DNA of 64,000 nt. Origin: Novosphingobium kaempferiae (lineage in GTDB: Bacteria > Pseudomonadota > Alphaproteobacteria > Sphingomonadales > Sphingomonadaceae). This document shows positions 7,898-16,939 of this stretch, piece by piece. The notes beneath the pieces were generated by a model. The model searched no databases and was not told where the DNA came from. It saw nothing but the letters and a program-made list of their open reading frames with translations. Position numbers and translations under genes: made by a program. Each line of letters opens with the position of its first letter. The stretch's first letter is position 1. The stretch spans positions 4,154,001 through 4,218,000 of the forward strand of contig NZ_CP089301.1 of the NCBI RefSeq assembly GCF_021227995.1, given 5' to 3'.

Positions 7898-9745
7898 TCA
7901 CACCATCTCCGGCCAGGCCAGCGTTGGCTGCTGGGTAAAGCGGCTCATCTCCAGCACGACCCTTGCGCCCGCCCCCGGCTCCAGCCGCAGCGCGACATCG
8001 CGGTTGCCGACGGGGATCCGCTTGTCGCCGAGGCGCACCGCCTCGATGCGATGCTCGCCGTAGCCGCCGCCGCGGATCACCAGACGGCGCGGCAGGGCGG
8101 GGTTGAGGTTCACCAACGAGAGCGTGGTGCTGCCCGCCTCCAGCTTCTCCACCAGCGCCGCGACGTCTTCGGGCAGGCCGGGGCGCTTGCGGTCGGCGTC
8201 GAAGTGGCGCAGCCGCGCGAACAGCAGCGTGCCACCCTGGTTGGGCGAGGTCTTCGACCATGGCGGCCGCGCGACGTGGATCGCGCCCATGGTCTGGTGC
8301 AGCAGTGCCGTCACCGAGACCGGGTTACGCTCGATCGGGTTGTCGGCAAGGCGGGTCTGCGCCGTCGTCCTGTCCTCATGCACGCGCACCATCTGCGTGC
8401 GCACGCGCTCCATGTCGTCGAGCAGTGCCTGTTCGGCCCAGCCGTCCTGCTTGCCGTCGAGGAACTGCGTCCACGGCGTCGGCTCCGTCGCCGCGCGGTC
8501 GCTCTCGCGCTGCGACAGATACCAGATTTCGCCGGTGTTGAAGCGGTACGGGCCGGGCTTGAAGCTGTACCAGCCCTGCCTGCCGTGCATGGTCGGTGCG
8601 GAAAGCACGCCGTCGACCGTGCGCGACGCCTCGTTGATCCGGGCGTTCTGGTCGCGCCAGACCTGCAGATAGCGGTCGTCGCCGGTCGCCGTGTAGGCGT
8701 TCATGAAGCCCATGATCGCGCGCGGGATGCGGTTGCGGTCCTCGCGCTTGCCGGTGACGGGGTTGATCGGGCTGAAGCCCCAGCCGTAAGTGCCGCCCCA
8801 CCAGTTGCCGCCCGCGCCTCCGCCGACCTTGCCGTCCGGCCCGATGTTGCTGGGCAGGATGTTGCCGTTGGCCTTCGCGCGACCAGCCCACGCCTCGACG
8901 TACTCGATCATCCAGTCGCGGAAGCGGGTCTCGCCGGTCAGCATCCAGGCGTTGAAGCCAAGTGCGGTCGAGTGCAGGTTCAGCGGGTTGTCGCCGACCG
9001 TCTGGGTATATTCGCGGTAGTGCTCCAGCGTGTCCTTGTAGCTCGATTCGCCGTGGACCATCTCGAACGGCGCGGTGTCGAAGGGATCGCCTGCCCAGTC
9101 CAGCATCGTCGCCGGGCGCATCAGCGGGCCGATGCTGCCGTTGAACATCGAGCGGATGAGCTTGAGCTTGGTATCGTAGTTGCGCGCGATCGGGTCGCGG
9201 CCGGTGTAGAAGTCGGCGAAGCGGCGGGCGCGCTCGATCAGCTTGCGATCTTCCGGCGTGCAGAGGCCGAGCTGGTTGAAGGTCGTCAGCCCCTCGCTGA
9301 TGTGCTGCCAGTCCATCTGCGGCGCGAATTCGCGCTGGTACATGCCGTTCCGACCCATCGGAACGTCCTTGGTCTTCGCCCGCGAATACTGCGCGAAGTG
9401 GGCTTCCTGCACCTTCTGCGCGAGGTCGAGCAGGCCCGCCTCTCCGCCCATAAGGTAGAGGTAGGGCCAGTCGTTGATCGCCTCGATGGCGTCGTCCGGG
9501 CCGTCGTTGGCGCCCCAGCGCAGGAACGCCTCGATCTCGTGATCGGCGTTGAAGTAGCGGTCGTGAAAGGCGCGGGCGGCGTCGCCCTGCATGGCGATGA
9601 GGTGGCGTTGCAGGACGGCCCAGCGCGGCGCAGCCATCGGCGTGTCGATGGCGATTTCAGTCGCAGCGCGCGCGGTGGCGGGCAGCGTCGCGGCGAGCGC
9701 CAGCGTGCCCGCGCCGGTGAGGATGGAACGACGGTTCAGGTTCAT
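7898..9745 (-). CDS. Tat-exported protein of unknown function, uronate locus
   Basis: About 615 residues. The N-terminus MNLNRRSILTGAGTLALAA is a twin-arginine-type signal ending near TARA. The mature protein is rich in Trp and Tyr (GNWWGGTYGWGFSPINP; RQGWYSFKPGPYRFNTGEIWYLS). Helical stretches are spaced as in six-hairpin (alpha/alpha) toroid glycosidases and lyases, with a small beta domain at the end. I do not recognise a defined family or catalytic motif. Its ATG overlaps the stop codon of the GudP-like transporter gene (ATGA), so the two are translated together. A periplasmic hydrolase or lyase acting on oligouronides is a plausible role, inferred from context only. Confidence 0.7.
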   Translation of the reverse strand: MNLNRRSILTGAGTLALAATLPATARAATEIAIDTPMAAPRWAVLQRHLIAMQGDAARAFHDRYFNADHEIEAFLRWGANDGPDDAIEAINDWPYLYLMGGEAGLLDLAQKVQEAHFAQYSRAKTKDVPMGRNGMYQREFAPQMDWQHISEGLTTFNQLGLCTPEDRKLIERARRFADFYTGRDPIARNYDTKLKLIRSMFNGSIGPLMRPATMLDWAGDPFDTAPFEMVHGESSYKDTLEHYREYTQTVGDNPLNLHSTALGFNAWMLTGETRFRDWMIEYVEAWAGRAKANGNILPSNIGPDGKVGGGAGGNWWGGTYGWGFSPINPVTGKREDRNRIPRAIMGFMNAYTATGDDRYLQVWRDQNARINEASRTVDGVLSAPTMHGRQGWYSFKPGPYRFNTGEIWYLSQRESDRAATEPTPWTQFLDGKQDGWAEQALLDDMERVRTQMVRVHEDRTTAQTRLADNPIERNPVSVTALLHQTMGAIHVARPPWSKTSPNQGGTLLFARLRHFDADRKRPGLPEDVAALVEKLEAGSTTLSLVNLNPALPRRLVIRGGGYGEHRIEAVRLGDKRIPVGNRDVALRLEPGAGARVVLEMSRFTQQPTLAWPEMV

Positions 9746-11088
9746 GCGGCAAGCTCCAGACGTTCGAGCTTCTGCACGACGAGGAAGTAGGCGACGATGG
9801 TGAGCAGGCAGTGCGCACCGACGAATACGAGCGCGGTATCGAACGATCCCGCCTGCGCGACGAGGATGCCGACGACGATGGGGGTGACGATCCCCGCCGC
9901 ATTGCCGAAGGTGTTGAACACGCCCCCGGCCAGACCCGCCAGCTTGCGCGGCGCGACATCGGACATCACAGCCCAGCCGAGCGAGGCGACGCCCTTGCCG
10001 AAGAAGGCCAGCGACATCAGCAGCACCACGCCGACCTGGCTCTCCACCCGGGCGGCGACCATGATGAGGCTCGCGAGCAGCATCCCCGCCAGCAGCGGCG
10101 CCTTGCGCGCAAGCGTGATCGATCCGGTGCGCGCCAGCAGCATGTCCGACATGACGCCGCCCGCAACCCCGCCGACGAAGCCGCACAGCGCCGGAAGCGC
10201 GGCGACGAAGCCCGCTTCCATGATGTTGAAGCCGCGATCCTTGACCAGGTAGATCGGGAACCACGTCACGAAGAAATAGGTCAGCACGTTGATGCAGTAC
10301 TGGCCGAGATAGACGCCCAGCATCATCCGGCTGGTCAGCAGCTGGCGGATGTTGTTCCAGGTGAAGGTCGGCTCGGCGGACTTGTCCTTGCGCCCCTCGG
10401 GATCGACGAGGCCCCCGCCTTCGCGGATGATCTCCACCTCGGCGGCATTGGCCCACTTGTGGCGGGTCGGCTCGCGGATGAAGGCGGCGAAGGCGCACAT
10501 CGCCATGAGGCCGAGGCCGCCCATCACGAAGAACACCGCGCGCCAGCCGAATTCATGGACCACCCAGCCCATCAGCGGCGCGAAGGCGACGAGCGAGAAG
10601 TACTGCGCGGAATTGAAGATCGCCGATGCCGTCCCGCGCTCGCGCGCCGGGAACCATGCCGCGACGATGCGGGCGTTGCCGGGGAACGAGGGCGCCTCGC
10701 ACAGCCCGACGAGGAAGCGCAGCAGGAACAGCTGCGTGACCACCGTCGCGCCGAGGATGAAGCCCGCGAAGCCCTGCAGCACGGTGAAGAACGACCATGT
10801 GCCGATCGCGGCGATGTAGATCGGCCGCGTCCCGAACCGGTCGAGCAGCGCACCGCCGGGGATCTGCGCCAGCGAATAGGCCCATGCGAAGGCGGAGAGG
10901 ATGAACCCGGTCTGCACCGCGTCGAGCCCCAGCTCCGCCGAGGCGGAGGCCCCCGCGATCGAGAAGGTCGAGCGGTCCGCGTAGTTCAGCGAGGTGATGA
11001 TGAAGATCAGCGCGATGATGAGATAGCGCACCCGCGTCGGGCGCGCACTCGTCGGAGCAGCCGCTTCTATCGAACCTGACAAATCCAT
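9742..11088 (-). CDS. MFS sugar-acid transporter (GudP/ExuT-like)
   Basis: A 448-residue, roughly 12-TM major facilitator. TM1 reads IITSLNYADRSTFSIAG, and RFLVGLCEAPSFPGNARIVAAWFP spans the TM4-TM5 region. These are signatures of the GudP/GarP glucarate-galactarate branch of the anion:cation symporters. The start ATG follows GAGGGAGAG. Its stop codon overlaps the start of the unknown Tat protein. With kdgD 3 kb away it probably imports D-glucarate, D-galactarate or a related uronic acid. The family is clear, and the exact substrate is not. Confidence 0.88.
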   Translation of the reverse strand: MDLSGSIEAAAPTSARPTRVRYLIIALIFIITSLNYADRSTFSIAGASASAELGLDAVQTGFILSAFAWAYSLAQIPGGALLDRFGTRPIYIAAIGTWSFFTVLQGFAGFILGATVVTQLFLLRFLVGLCEAPSFPGNARIVAAWFPARERGTASAIFNSAQYFSLVAFAPLMGWVVHEFGWRAVFFVMGGLGLMAMCAFAAFIREPTRHKWANAAEVEIIREGGGLVDPEGRKDKSAEPTFTWNNIRQLLTSRMMLGVYLGQYCINVLTYFFVTWFPIYLVKDRGFNIMEAGFVAALPALCGFVGGVAGGVMSDMLLARTGSITLARKAPLLAGMLLASLIMVAARVESQVGVVLLMSLAFFGKGVASLGWAVMSDVAPRKLAGLAGGVFNTFGNAAGIVTPIVVGILVAQAGSFDTALVFVGAHCLLTIVAYFLVVQKLERLELAA

Positions 11089-11218
11089 CTCTCCCTCGCC
11101 CTTTTCGCGGCTCTTTCCAGATACCTTGCAGACTTATGCGCGCGCGGGGCGGCGCATCCATGCCGCTGTGCAGCTTGATCGATGTGCGAAGTGCATCATC
11201 GAATTTCCGCCACCCCGC

Positions 11219-11295
11219 CGTCATCGCGAGCGCAGCGAAGCAATCCAAGGCCAACCCTTGCCTCACAGGATTGCTTCGCTGCGCTCGCAATGACG
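11219..11295. repeat. Palindromic repeat (CGTCATTGCGAGCG family)
   Basis: It starts CGTCATCGCGAGCGCAGCGA and ends GCGCTCGCAATGACG, with one mismatch in the outer arm. It is unusual in lying between two divergent promoters rather than between gene ends. Confidence 0.88.
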
Positions 11296-11416
11296 AAATG
11301 GGGGTCCGCATCACCCATTCTCCACCACCGATGCACCGACTGCATCGATCAAGCCCCTTTTCGCGCACGAACCCGCAACGCACCGCGCCTATCAATCTGG
11401 CGTTGTTGCTAATGTC

Positions 11417-11430
11417 TGACACCGGTAGCA
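11417..11430 (+). promoter_or_regulatory. Operator D (TGACACCGGTAGCA) upstream of the TonB receptor
   Basis: It shares the 10-base core TGACACCGGT with the three sites around lacI, 9 kb away, and lies 85 bp before the TonB receptor start. Finding the same core here links outer-membrane uptake to the same regulator. It is less symmetric than operator C. Confidence 0.5.
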
Positions 11431-11515
11431 GGCTATCCATAAAAGGGAGGCTGGGCCGGTCAAGGCGAGGACGGGAAAGTCCCGCTTCGCCGGTCACGCT
11501 TGGGGAGGAAACAGG

Positions 11516-14377
11516 GTGCGTAATTCCGCAATTCTTCGTCGTCGTCTCGTGCGCGGTGCGTCCGCCACGGTGCTTGCCATCGCCTGCGTCTCGCCGGCCA
11601 TCGCGCAGGACGCACAGGACGCGCAGATTTCCGAAGACGGCGCGACGCCCGCCGACATCATCGTGACGGGCTTCCGCAACTCGGTGCAGAGCGCGCAGGC
11701 GGTGAAGCGCGAATCCACCGCTGCGGTGGACGTCATCAAGGCCGAGGACGTCGCCAAGTTCCCCGATAACAACCTCGCGGAATCGCTCCAGCGCATCCCC
11801 GGCGTCGCCATCTCCCGCGAAGGCGGTGAAGGTCGCGCGATCTCGGTGCGCGGCCTTGGTCCCGAATACACCCGCGTGCGCATCAACGGCATGGAAGCCG
11901 TGGCGACCACCGGCGGTTCGGACGCGGGCGGCGGCGTGAACCGTGGCCGCGGCTTCGACTTCAACATCTTCGCCTCGGAACTGTTCAACTCGCTGACCGT
12001 GCGCAAGACCGCCTCGGCTTCGGTCGAGGAAGGCTCGCTCGGCGCCACGGTGGACCTGCAGGCCGCGCGTCCGCTGGACTTCAAGGACGACTTCGTCGTC
12101 GCCGGTTCGGCCCGCGCAGGCTACAATGATCTGTCGAAGGCATGGGATCCGCGCCTTGCGGGCCTCGTCAGCTGGCAGAACGCGGAAGGCACCTTCGGCG
12201 TCCTCGCCTCGGCCGCCTATTCCACCCGCACCATCGAGGAAGAAGGCCACTCGACCGTCCGCTGGAGCCCGTCCGGTGTCAACGGCGGGTTCAACGCCGC
12301 CTCCACCCTCCCCGGCTGGACCAATGCGCGGATCAACGCCGCGCCCGCCGCCGACGGATCGAACTGGGGCGACCTGCTCTACCACCCGCGCATTCCCCGC
12401 TACGACACCTGGAAGAACGACATCAAGCGCCTCGGCCTGACCGGTGCTATCCAGTGGAAGCCCTCGGATCGCACCGAAATCGTCGTCGAAGGACTCTATG
12501 CGAAGTCCAAGACGCAGCGCTGGGAAAACTACATCGAGGCGCTGTCGTTCAGCCGCTCGGGCGCGTCGGGCAAGTCGCAGACGATCATCCGCGACGGTGA
12601 GGTCGATGCCAACAACTCGCTGGTCTACGGTGTGTTCGACGACGTCGACATGCGCATCGAATCGCGCCACGACCGTTTCAGCACCACCTTCTACCAGTAC
12701 AACACCGTGCTGAAGCAGGAGCTGAGCGACACCTTCCGCCTCAACGCCTACGCGGGCTACTCCAAGTCCAAGTTCGACAGCCCCGAGCAGACCACCGTCG
12801 TGCTCGACCGCCAGAACTCGGACGGCTTCTCGTGGGATTACCGCGACAACAGCCGCAAGCCGACGATCAACTGGGGCTTCGATCCCAGCGATCCGGCAAG
12901 CTGGTCGTTCACCAACGGCACCTCGGACGTCCGCATCCGCCAGAACGAGGTCACCAACGACTACCTCTCGACCAAGCTGGGCGCGGAGTGGGACGTGACC
13001 GACGGCTTCAAGGTGTCGTTCGGCGGCGAATACCGCCGCTTCCGCTACGACACCTTCGAGAGCCGCCGCTTCGTGGCCGAGACGCAGTCCGGCACGCTGA
13101 CCGCCGCGCAGGTCGCCGCGCTGACGAAGCCGTTCAACGGCCAGACCGGCGATCCCAGCCGCTCGGGGTACGTGATCCCCGACCTGCAGGGCTTCATCGA
13201 CACGCTCGACATCTACTGCAACTGCGTGACCACCATCAACGGCCGCTCGGTGGACTTCCGGGTCAACGGGCGTGACGTGGCGGGCTCCAACCCCAACGCG
13301 ACCGCGGCGAGCAACACCGGCTCGATCAAGGAAGTCGACAAGGCGGCCTGGTTCCAGATCGATTTCGAGCGCGAGATCGGCGGCATCATGTTCCGCGGCG
13401 ACGCGGGCGTGCGCTACGTCCGCACCGGCCAGACCTCGTTCGGCTATGGCCTCGCCAGCGGCACCGCCACGCCGATCACCGTCAAGCGCAGCTACGAGAA
13501 CTGGCTGCCCTCGATGAACCTCGTCGCCGAGATCACGCCTGACTTCCTGCTGCGCTTCGGCGCCGCGCAGGTCATCACCCGTCCGGGCCTCGGCGCACTG
13601 TCGCCCGGCGGCAACCTCGTGCTGCAGCAGGCGAACCAGGTCTTCAACCAGGGCAACCCGTACCTGAACCCGACCGAGGCGTTCAACCTCGACTTCTCGG
13701 CCGAGTGGTACTTCGCCCCGGGCTCGCTGATCGGCGTCAGCCTGTTCCAGAAGGACATCGGCTCGCTCTCGGGCACGCAGATCTCCACGCTGGTGCCCTA
13801 CGACCAGCTCGGCTTCCCGCTGAACCTCGCCACCGACCAGGGCCTGCCCACCAACGTCCCCGTCACCGTGCGCCGCACGATCAACGGCGACGGCGGCAAG
13901 CTGCGCGGCTTCGAGGTCAACTACCAGCACCAGCTGGACTTCCTGCCCGGCATCCTCAGCAACCTCGGCGTGCTGGCAAACTACACCTACGTCAAGGCGG
14001 ACCTGAAGTACCCCGGCCCGGGCGGCTTCGGCACCGTCACCGGCCCGCTGACCAACCTGTCGAAGCACACCGCCAACGGCACGCTGTTCTACGAGGACAA
14101 GCTGCTGTCGGTGCGCGGTTCGGTGTCCTACCGTTCGGGCTACGTCGAAGCCTTCGGCGGCGGCGCGCGTGAACAGAGCACCGAGGAAGGCGTCAACAGC
14201 GCGATCAACGTCGATGCCTCGATCGGCATCAACCTGAACGAACAGATCACCCTCACCATCGAGGGCAACAACCTCACCAACGAGGTCAAGGACATGTACA
14301 TCGGCGATGCCGACCGCGTCGTCCTCAACCACAGCTTCGGTCGCCAGTTCTACTTCGGCGTCCGCTTCAAGTACTGA
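11516..14377 (+). CDS. TonB-dependent outer-membrane receptor
   Basis: A 953-residue receptor with a GTG start behind GGGGAGGAAAC and a Sec signal ending near SPAIAQ. Next come a TonB-box-like segment (DIIVTGFRNSV) and the plug domain at about 55-180 (FPDNNLAESLQRIPGVAISR; SVRGLGPEYTRVRINGMEA). A 22-strand barrel fills the rest and ends in the aromatic FGVRFKY. It resembles the large carbohydrate receptors of Xanthomonadales and Sphingomonadales. It probably imports oligouronides from pectin, which fits operator D upstream and the Tat-exported enzymes either side. A strong terminator follows. Confidence 0.93.
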   Translation: MRNSAILRRRLVRGASATVLAIACVSPAIAQDAQDAQISEDGATPADIIVTGFRNSVQSAQAVKRESTAAVDVIKAEDVAKFPDNNLAESLQRIPGVAISREGGEGRAISVRGLGPEYTRVRINGMEAVATTGGSDAGGGVNRGRGFDFNIFASELFNSLTVRKTASASVEEGSLGATVDLQAARPLDFKDDFVVAGSARAGYNDLSKAWDPRLAGLVSWQNAEGTFGVLASAAYSTRTIEEEGHSTVRWSPSGVNGGFNAASTLPGWTNARINAAPAADGSNWGDLLYHPRIPRYDTWKNDIKRLGLTGAIQWKPSDRTEIVVEGLYAKSKTQRWENYIEALSFSRSGASGKSQTIIRDGEVDANNSLVYGVFDDVDMRIESRHDRFSTTFYQYNTVLKQELSDTFRLNAYAGYSKSKFDSPEQTTVVLDRQNSDGFSWDYRDNSRKPTINWGFDPSDPASWSFTNGTSDVRIRQNEVTNDYLSTKLGAEWDVTDGFKVSFGGEYRRFRYDTFESRRFVAETQSGTLTAAQVAALTKPFNGQTGDPSRSGYVIPDLQGFIDTLDIYCNCVTTINGRSVDFRVNGRDVAGSNPNATAASNTGSIKEVDKAAWFQIDFEREIGGIMFRGDAGVRYVRTGQTSFGYGLASGTATPITVKRSYENWLPSMNLVAEITPDFLLRFGAAQVITRPGLGALSPGGNLVLQQANQVFNQGNPYLNPTEAFNLDFSAEWYFAPGSLIGVSLFQKDIGSLSGTQISTLVPYDQLGFPLNLATDQGLPTNVPVTVRRTINGDGGKLRGFEVNYQHQLDFLPGILSNLGVLANYTYVKADLKYPGPGGFGTVTGPLTNLSKHTANGTLFYEDKLLSVRGSVSYRSGYVEAFGGGAREQSTEEGVNSAINVDASIGINLNEQITLTIEGNNLTNEVKDMYIGDADRVVLNHSFGRQFYFGVRFKY

Positions 14378-14384
14378 CGGCCTG

Positions 14385-14419
14385 TCCCGGTCCTGCAACG
14401 CGCAGGGCCGGGATTTTTT
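14385..14419 (+). terminator. Intrinsic terminator after the TonB receptor
   Basis: TCCCGGTCCTGC and GCAGGGCCGGGA form a 12-bp stem with one G-T pair and a 5-base loop, followed directly by TTTTTT. This separates the receptor from the GH43 gene, which must have its own promoter. Confidence 0.85.
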
Positions 14420-14430
14420 CGATCTGAGAA

Positions 14431-14444
14431 TGATAGCGCTATCT
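14431..14444 (+). promoter_or_regulatory. LacI-type palindrome TGATAGCGCTATCT before the GH43 gene
   Basis: GATAGCGCTATC (14432-14443) is a perfect 12-bp palindrome with the central CG step typical of LacI-family operators. It lies 20 bp upstream of the GTG start and ends seven bases before the ribosome site. It differs from the TGACACCGGT operators, so a second LacI-family protein encoded elsewhere may control this gene. Confidence 0.6.
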
Positions 14445-14463
14445 GAAATTGGGGAGAGTTGAC

Positions 14464-15711
14464 GTGACCAAAGGCTTCGAGATCAGCCGCCGCGCAGTGG
14501 TAGCCGGAGGGCTGGCGCTGGCGACCACGCGCCCCTCCCTCGCTCTGGCCGCAGAACCGCTCAAGCGTCCGCCCTTCCCGATCGAGGATGACAATGGCCG
14601 TCCCATCGCCCCGCCGCCGCCCGGCTACTACGACGTCGCCACACGCAGCGGCCCCGGCCTGCCCGTCACGCCCGAAACCGAGCGCGGCGGCTGGGTGACG
14701 AGCGAAGCGGCGGTGGACCGCAAGGGCGTGCGCTTCAAGGGCCCCGGCAAGCCGCCGAAGAACGCCCTCCCGTGGGGCGATTCCGATTCCGGCCGCGTCG
14801 TCACGCAGGGGCTGATCCCGCCGGTGAAGCCCCTGATCCACGTCCACTTGCGCGACACCATCGTGTGCCTTGGCGGCGACGGATTCTACTACATGACCGG
14901 CTCCACCGGCGACGACATCTGGAAGGCCAACGACGGCATCGAGCTGTGGCGCTCGCCCGACCTGAAGCAGTGGGACTACCTCGGCCTCGTCTGGAGCATC
15001 GAGCGCGACGGCGGCTGGGAAAAGCAGTGGACCGTGCGCAAAGGCGACTATTTCCGCGCGATCTGGGCGCCGGAGATCCACTTCATCAACGGCAACTACT
15101 ACATCTGCCATTCGATCAGCCGGTCGGGCATCGCGATCCTGCGCAGCACCACCGGCAAGGCGACCGGGCCTTACGTCCACGCCTTCTCGCCCGACAAGCC
15201 GCTGAGGAACGGCATCGACGCCACCCTGTTCGGCGACGACGACGGCACCGTCTACCTGACATACGGCGGCGCCTTCGAGATGGTGCGCCTCAAGCCCGAC
15301 CTTTCGGGCTACGACGGGGACTGGCAGGAAGTCACGCTGGAGACGCCCGATCCGGACCCGTCGCACCACAACAAGAAGTGCGTGCGCCGCGACTACAAGG
15401 ACATCGGCTTCGAAGGCGCGACGATGTTCAAGCACGACGGCAAATACTACCTCGGCGCCGTCGACCGCTTCCACCCCAACCGCTACTCGTTCGCGCTGGC
15501 GACCTCGGACAAGCCCTTCGGCCCCTACCGCGACCGCTACGAAAGCGTGCCCTGCGGCGGCGGCGGCAACATCTTCAAGGACAAGGAAGGCCGCTGGTGG
15601 TGTACCATCTTCGGCAACGACGACGAAGCCCCCTTCCGCGAAAAGCCCGGCATCGTCCCCGCCCGCATGGACGAGAAGGGACATCTGGTGGCGGATTTCG
15701 CGCCGAGGTGA
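14464..15711 (+). CDS. Glycoside hydrolase family 43-like protein, exported
   Basis: About 415 residues. A Tat-like signal (EISRRAVVAGGLALATTRP) precedes a five-bladed propeller of GH43/GH62 type. Candidate catalytic acids are Asp in HVHLRDTIVC (base), Asp in NGIDATLFGDDDG (pKa modulator) and Glu in GFEGATMFKHDGKYYL (acid). The GTG at 14464 has GGGGAGAG five bases upstream, better than the TTG at 14449. GH43 enzymes remove arabinose, xylose or galactose side chains. Here it probably trims pectin or hemicellulose in the periplasm. It has its own promoter and LacI-type operator. Confidence 0.86.
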   Translation: MTKGFEISRRAVVAGGLALATTRPSLALAAEPLKRPPFPIEDDNGRPIAPPPPGYYDVATRSGPGLPVTPETERGGWVTSEAAVDRKGVRFKGPGKPPKNALPWGDSDSGRVVTQGLIPPVKPLIHVHLRDTIVCLGGDGFYYMTGSTGDDIWKANDGIELWRSPDLKQWDYLGLVWSIERDGGWEKQWTVRKGDYFRAIWAPEIHFINGNYYICHSISRSGIAILRSTTGKATGPYVHAFSPDKPLRNGIDATLFGDDDGTVYLTYGGAFEMVRLKPDLSGYDGDWQEVTLETPDPDPSHHNKKCVRRDYKDIGFEGATMFKHDGKYYLGAVDRFHPNRYSFALATSDKPFGPYRDRYESVPCGGGGNIFKDKEGRWWCTIFGNDDEAPFREKPGIVPARMDEKGHLVADFAPR

Positions 15712-15715
15712 ACGC

Positions 15716-15850
15716 GTCGTCCCGGACTTGATCCGGGACCGTGGCCTGTCTTTAGGCAAGCGTTTCGGCGCGACCCTTCGACAAGCTCAGGGTGAGCGGG
15801 GTTGGTGTAATGACAACCCCTAACCCCGCTCAGGCTGAGCTTGTCGAAGC
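15716..15850. repeat. Composite intergenic repeat, copy 1
   Basis: Two palindromes in tandem. The first is CCCGGACTTGATCCGGGACC, followed by TCTTTAGGC. The second has arms around CTTCGACAAGCTCAGGGTGA and its inverse ending GCTTGTCGAAGC. The same two elements occur in the same order and spacing at 56727-56857, after another gene end. Confidence 0.82.
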
Positions 15851-15884
15851 TCTCGCAACCAAGCCGGATACCCTGCCTTTGAAT

Positions 15885-15965
15885 CGTCATTGCGAGCAGC
15901 GAAGCTGCGCGGCAATCCAGCGCCGCGCGAGCCGCGTGGATTGCTTCGCGACGCTCGCAATGACG
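15885..15965. repeat. Palindromic repeat (CGTCATTGCGAGCG family)
   Basis: It begins CGTCATTGCGAGCAGCGAAG and ends CGACGCTCGCAATGACG, with a longer GC-rich centre than other copies. It lies between the converging GH43 and rfbA genes, directly after the composite repeat. Confidence 0.85.
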
Positions 15966-16003
15966 AAGTTTGTTCCACGAATTCCAATAACGACGCCCGC
16001 CCC

Positions 16004-16939
16004 TCACTGCACCGAGGGATGCGGTGTCAGTTCCAGCAACGCGGGCGGCACCGGCAGTTCGGGCGTGACCATCGACTGCGCCAGCACGCCGCGCAGGTAG
16101 CGCGCGTAGTCCGACTTGCCGAGCCGCGTGATCGCCCGCTCCAGTTCCACCTCGCCGATGAAGCCGCGACGGAAGGCGACTTCCTCGGGGCTGGCGATCT
16201 TGGTGCTCTGGCGCTTTTCGAGGATGCGCACGAATTCGGCGGCATCCATCAGGCTGTCGGGCGTGCCGGTGTCGAGCCAGGCATAGCCGCGCCCCATCGT
16301 CTCGACCGAAAGCTGGCCCCGCTCGAGATAGATGCGGTTGACGTCGGTGATCTCCAGTTCGCCGCGCGGCGAGGGCTTGAGGTCGGCGGCGATGTCCACC
16401 ACCTGCCCGTCGTAGAAGTACAGCCCGGTCACCGCCCAGTTGGAGCGCGGTACTGCGGGCTTCTCCTCGATCGACACCGCCCTCATCCGGCCATCGAACT
16501 CGACGACGCCGTAGCGGTCGGGATCCTGCACGTGATAGGCGAAGACGGTCGCGCCCCGGGTGCGTGCGGCGGCGTTGCCGAGCATGTCCTGAAGCCCGCC
16601 GCCGTGGAAGATGTTGTCGCCGAGGATCAGCGCCGAAGGCTCATTGCCCACGAAATCCGCGCCGATGATGTAGGCCTGCGCCAGCCCGTCGGGGCTCGGC
16701 TGCACGGCGTATTCCAGCTCCAGCCCCCACTGCGACCCGTCGCCGAGCAGTTCCTGGAAGGCAGGCAGGTCGCGCGGGGTGGAGATGATGAGGATCTGCC
16801 GGATGCCCGCCAGCATCAGCGTGCTGAGCGGGTAGTAGATCATCGGCTTGTCGTAGACCGGCATGAGTTGTTTCGACGTCGCCAGCGTCATCGGATAGAG
16901 CCGCGTGCCGCTGCCCCCCGCCAGAATGATCCCCTTCAT
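16004..16939 (-). CDS. rfbA: Glucose-1-phosphate thymidylyltransferase
   Basis: About 311 residues starting [18 protein letters not shown], the nucleotidyltransferase signature loop. Further RmlA blocks follow: [47 protein letters not shown] and [14 protein letters not shown]. It makes dTDP-glucose from dTTP and glucose-1-phosphate. The start is fixed by this conserved N-terminus, and its ATG overlaps the rfbB stop (ATGA), so translation is coupled. The product enters dTDP-rhamnose or related deoxysugar synthesis for the neighbouring polysaccharide or for the glycosyltransferase in the NRPS-PKS operon. rfbC and rfbD are not next to it. Confidence 0.96.
   Translation of the reverse strand: MKGIILAGGSGTRLYPMTLATSKQLMPVYDKPMIYYPLSTLMLAGIRQILIISTPRDLPAFQELLGDGSQWGLELEYAVQPSPDGLAQAYIIGADFVGNEPSALILGDNIFHGGGLQDMLGNAAARTRGATVFAYHVQDPDRYGVVEFDGRMRAVSIEEKPAVPRSNWAVTGLYFYDGQVVDIAADLKPSPRGELEITDVNRIYLERGQLSVETMGRGYAWLDTGTPDSLMDAAEFVRILEKRQSTKIASPEEVAFRRGFIGEVELERAITRLGKSDYARYLRGVLAQSMVTPELPVPPALLELTPHPSVQ

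Larger units (their letters stand above)
11089..11515. promoter_or_regulatory. Divergent intergenic region: transporter and TonB receptor promoters
   Basis: This 427-bp gap has no supportable gene. It holds a palindromic repeat (11219-11295), operator D (11417-11430) and the strong ribosome site GGGGAGGAAAC of the TonB receptor gene. The promoter of the transporter operon should lie in the first 100 bases. Confidence 0.55.

Noticed and set aside
10553..14398. Long open frame antisense to the TonB receptor and transporter genes
   Set aside because: Its translation is rich in Arg, Val, Asp and Gly with no domain. It mirrors the codon bias of the real genes on the other strand.
14378..14463. 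Riboswitch before the GH43 gene
   Set aside because: The structure is a normal terminator of the upstream gene followed by a palindromic operator. There is too little leader RNA for a known riboswitch.
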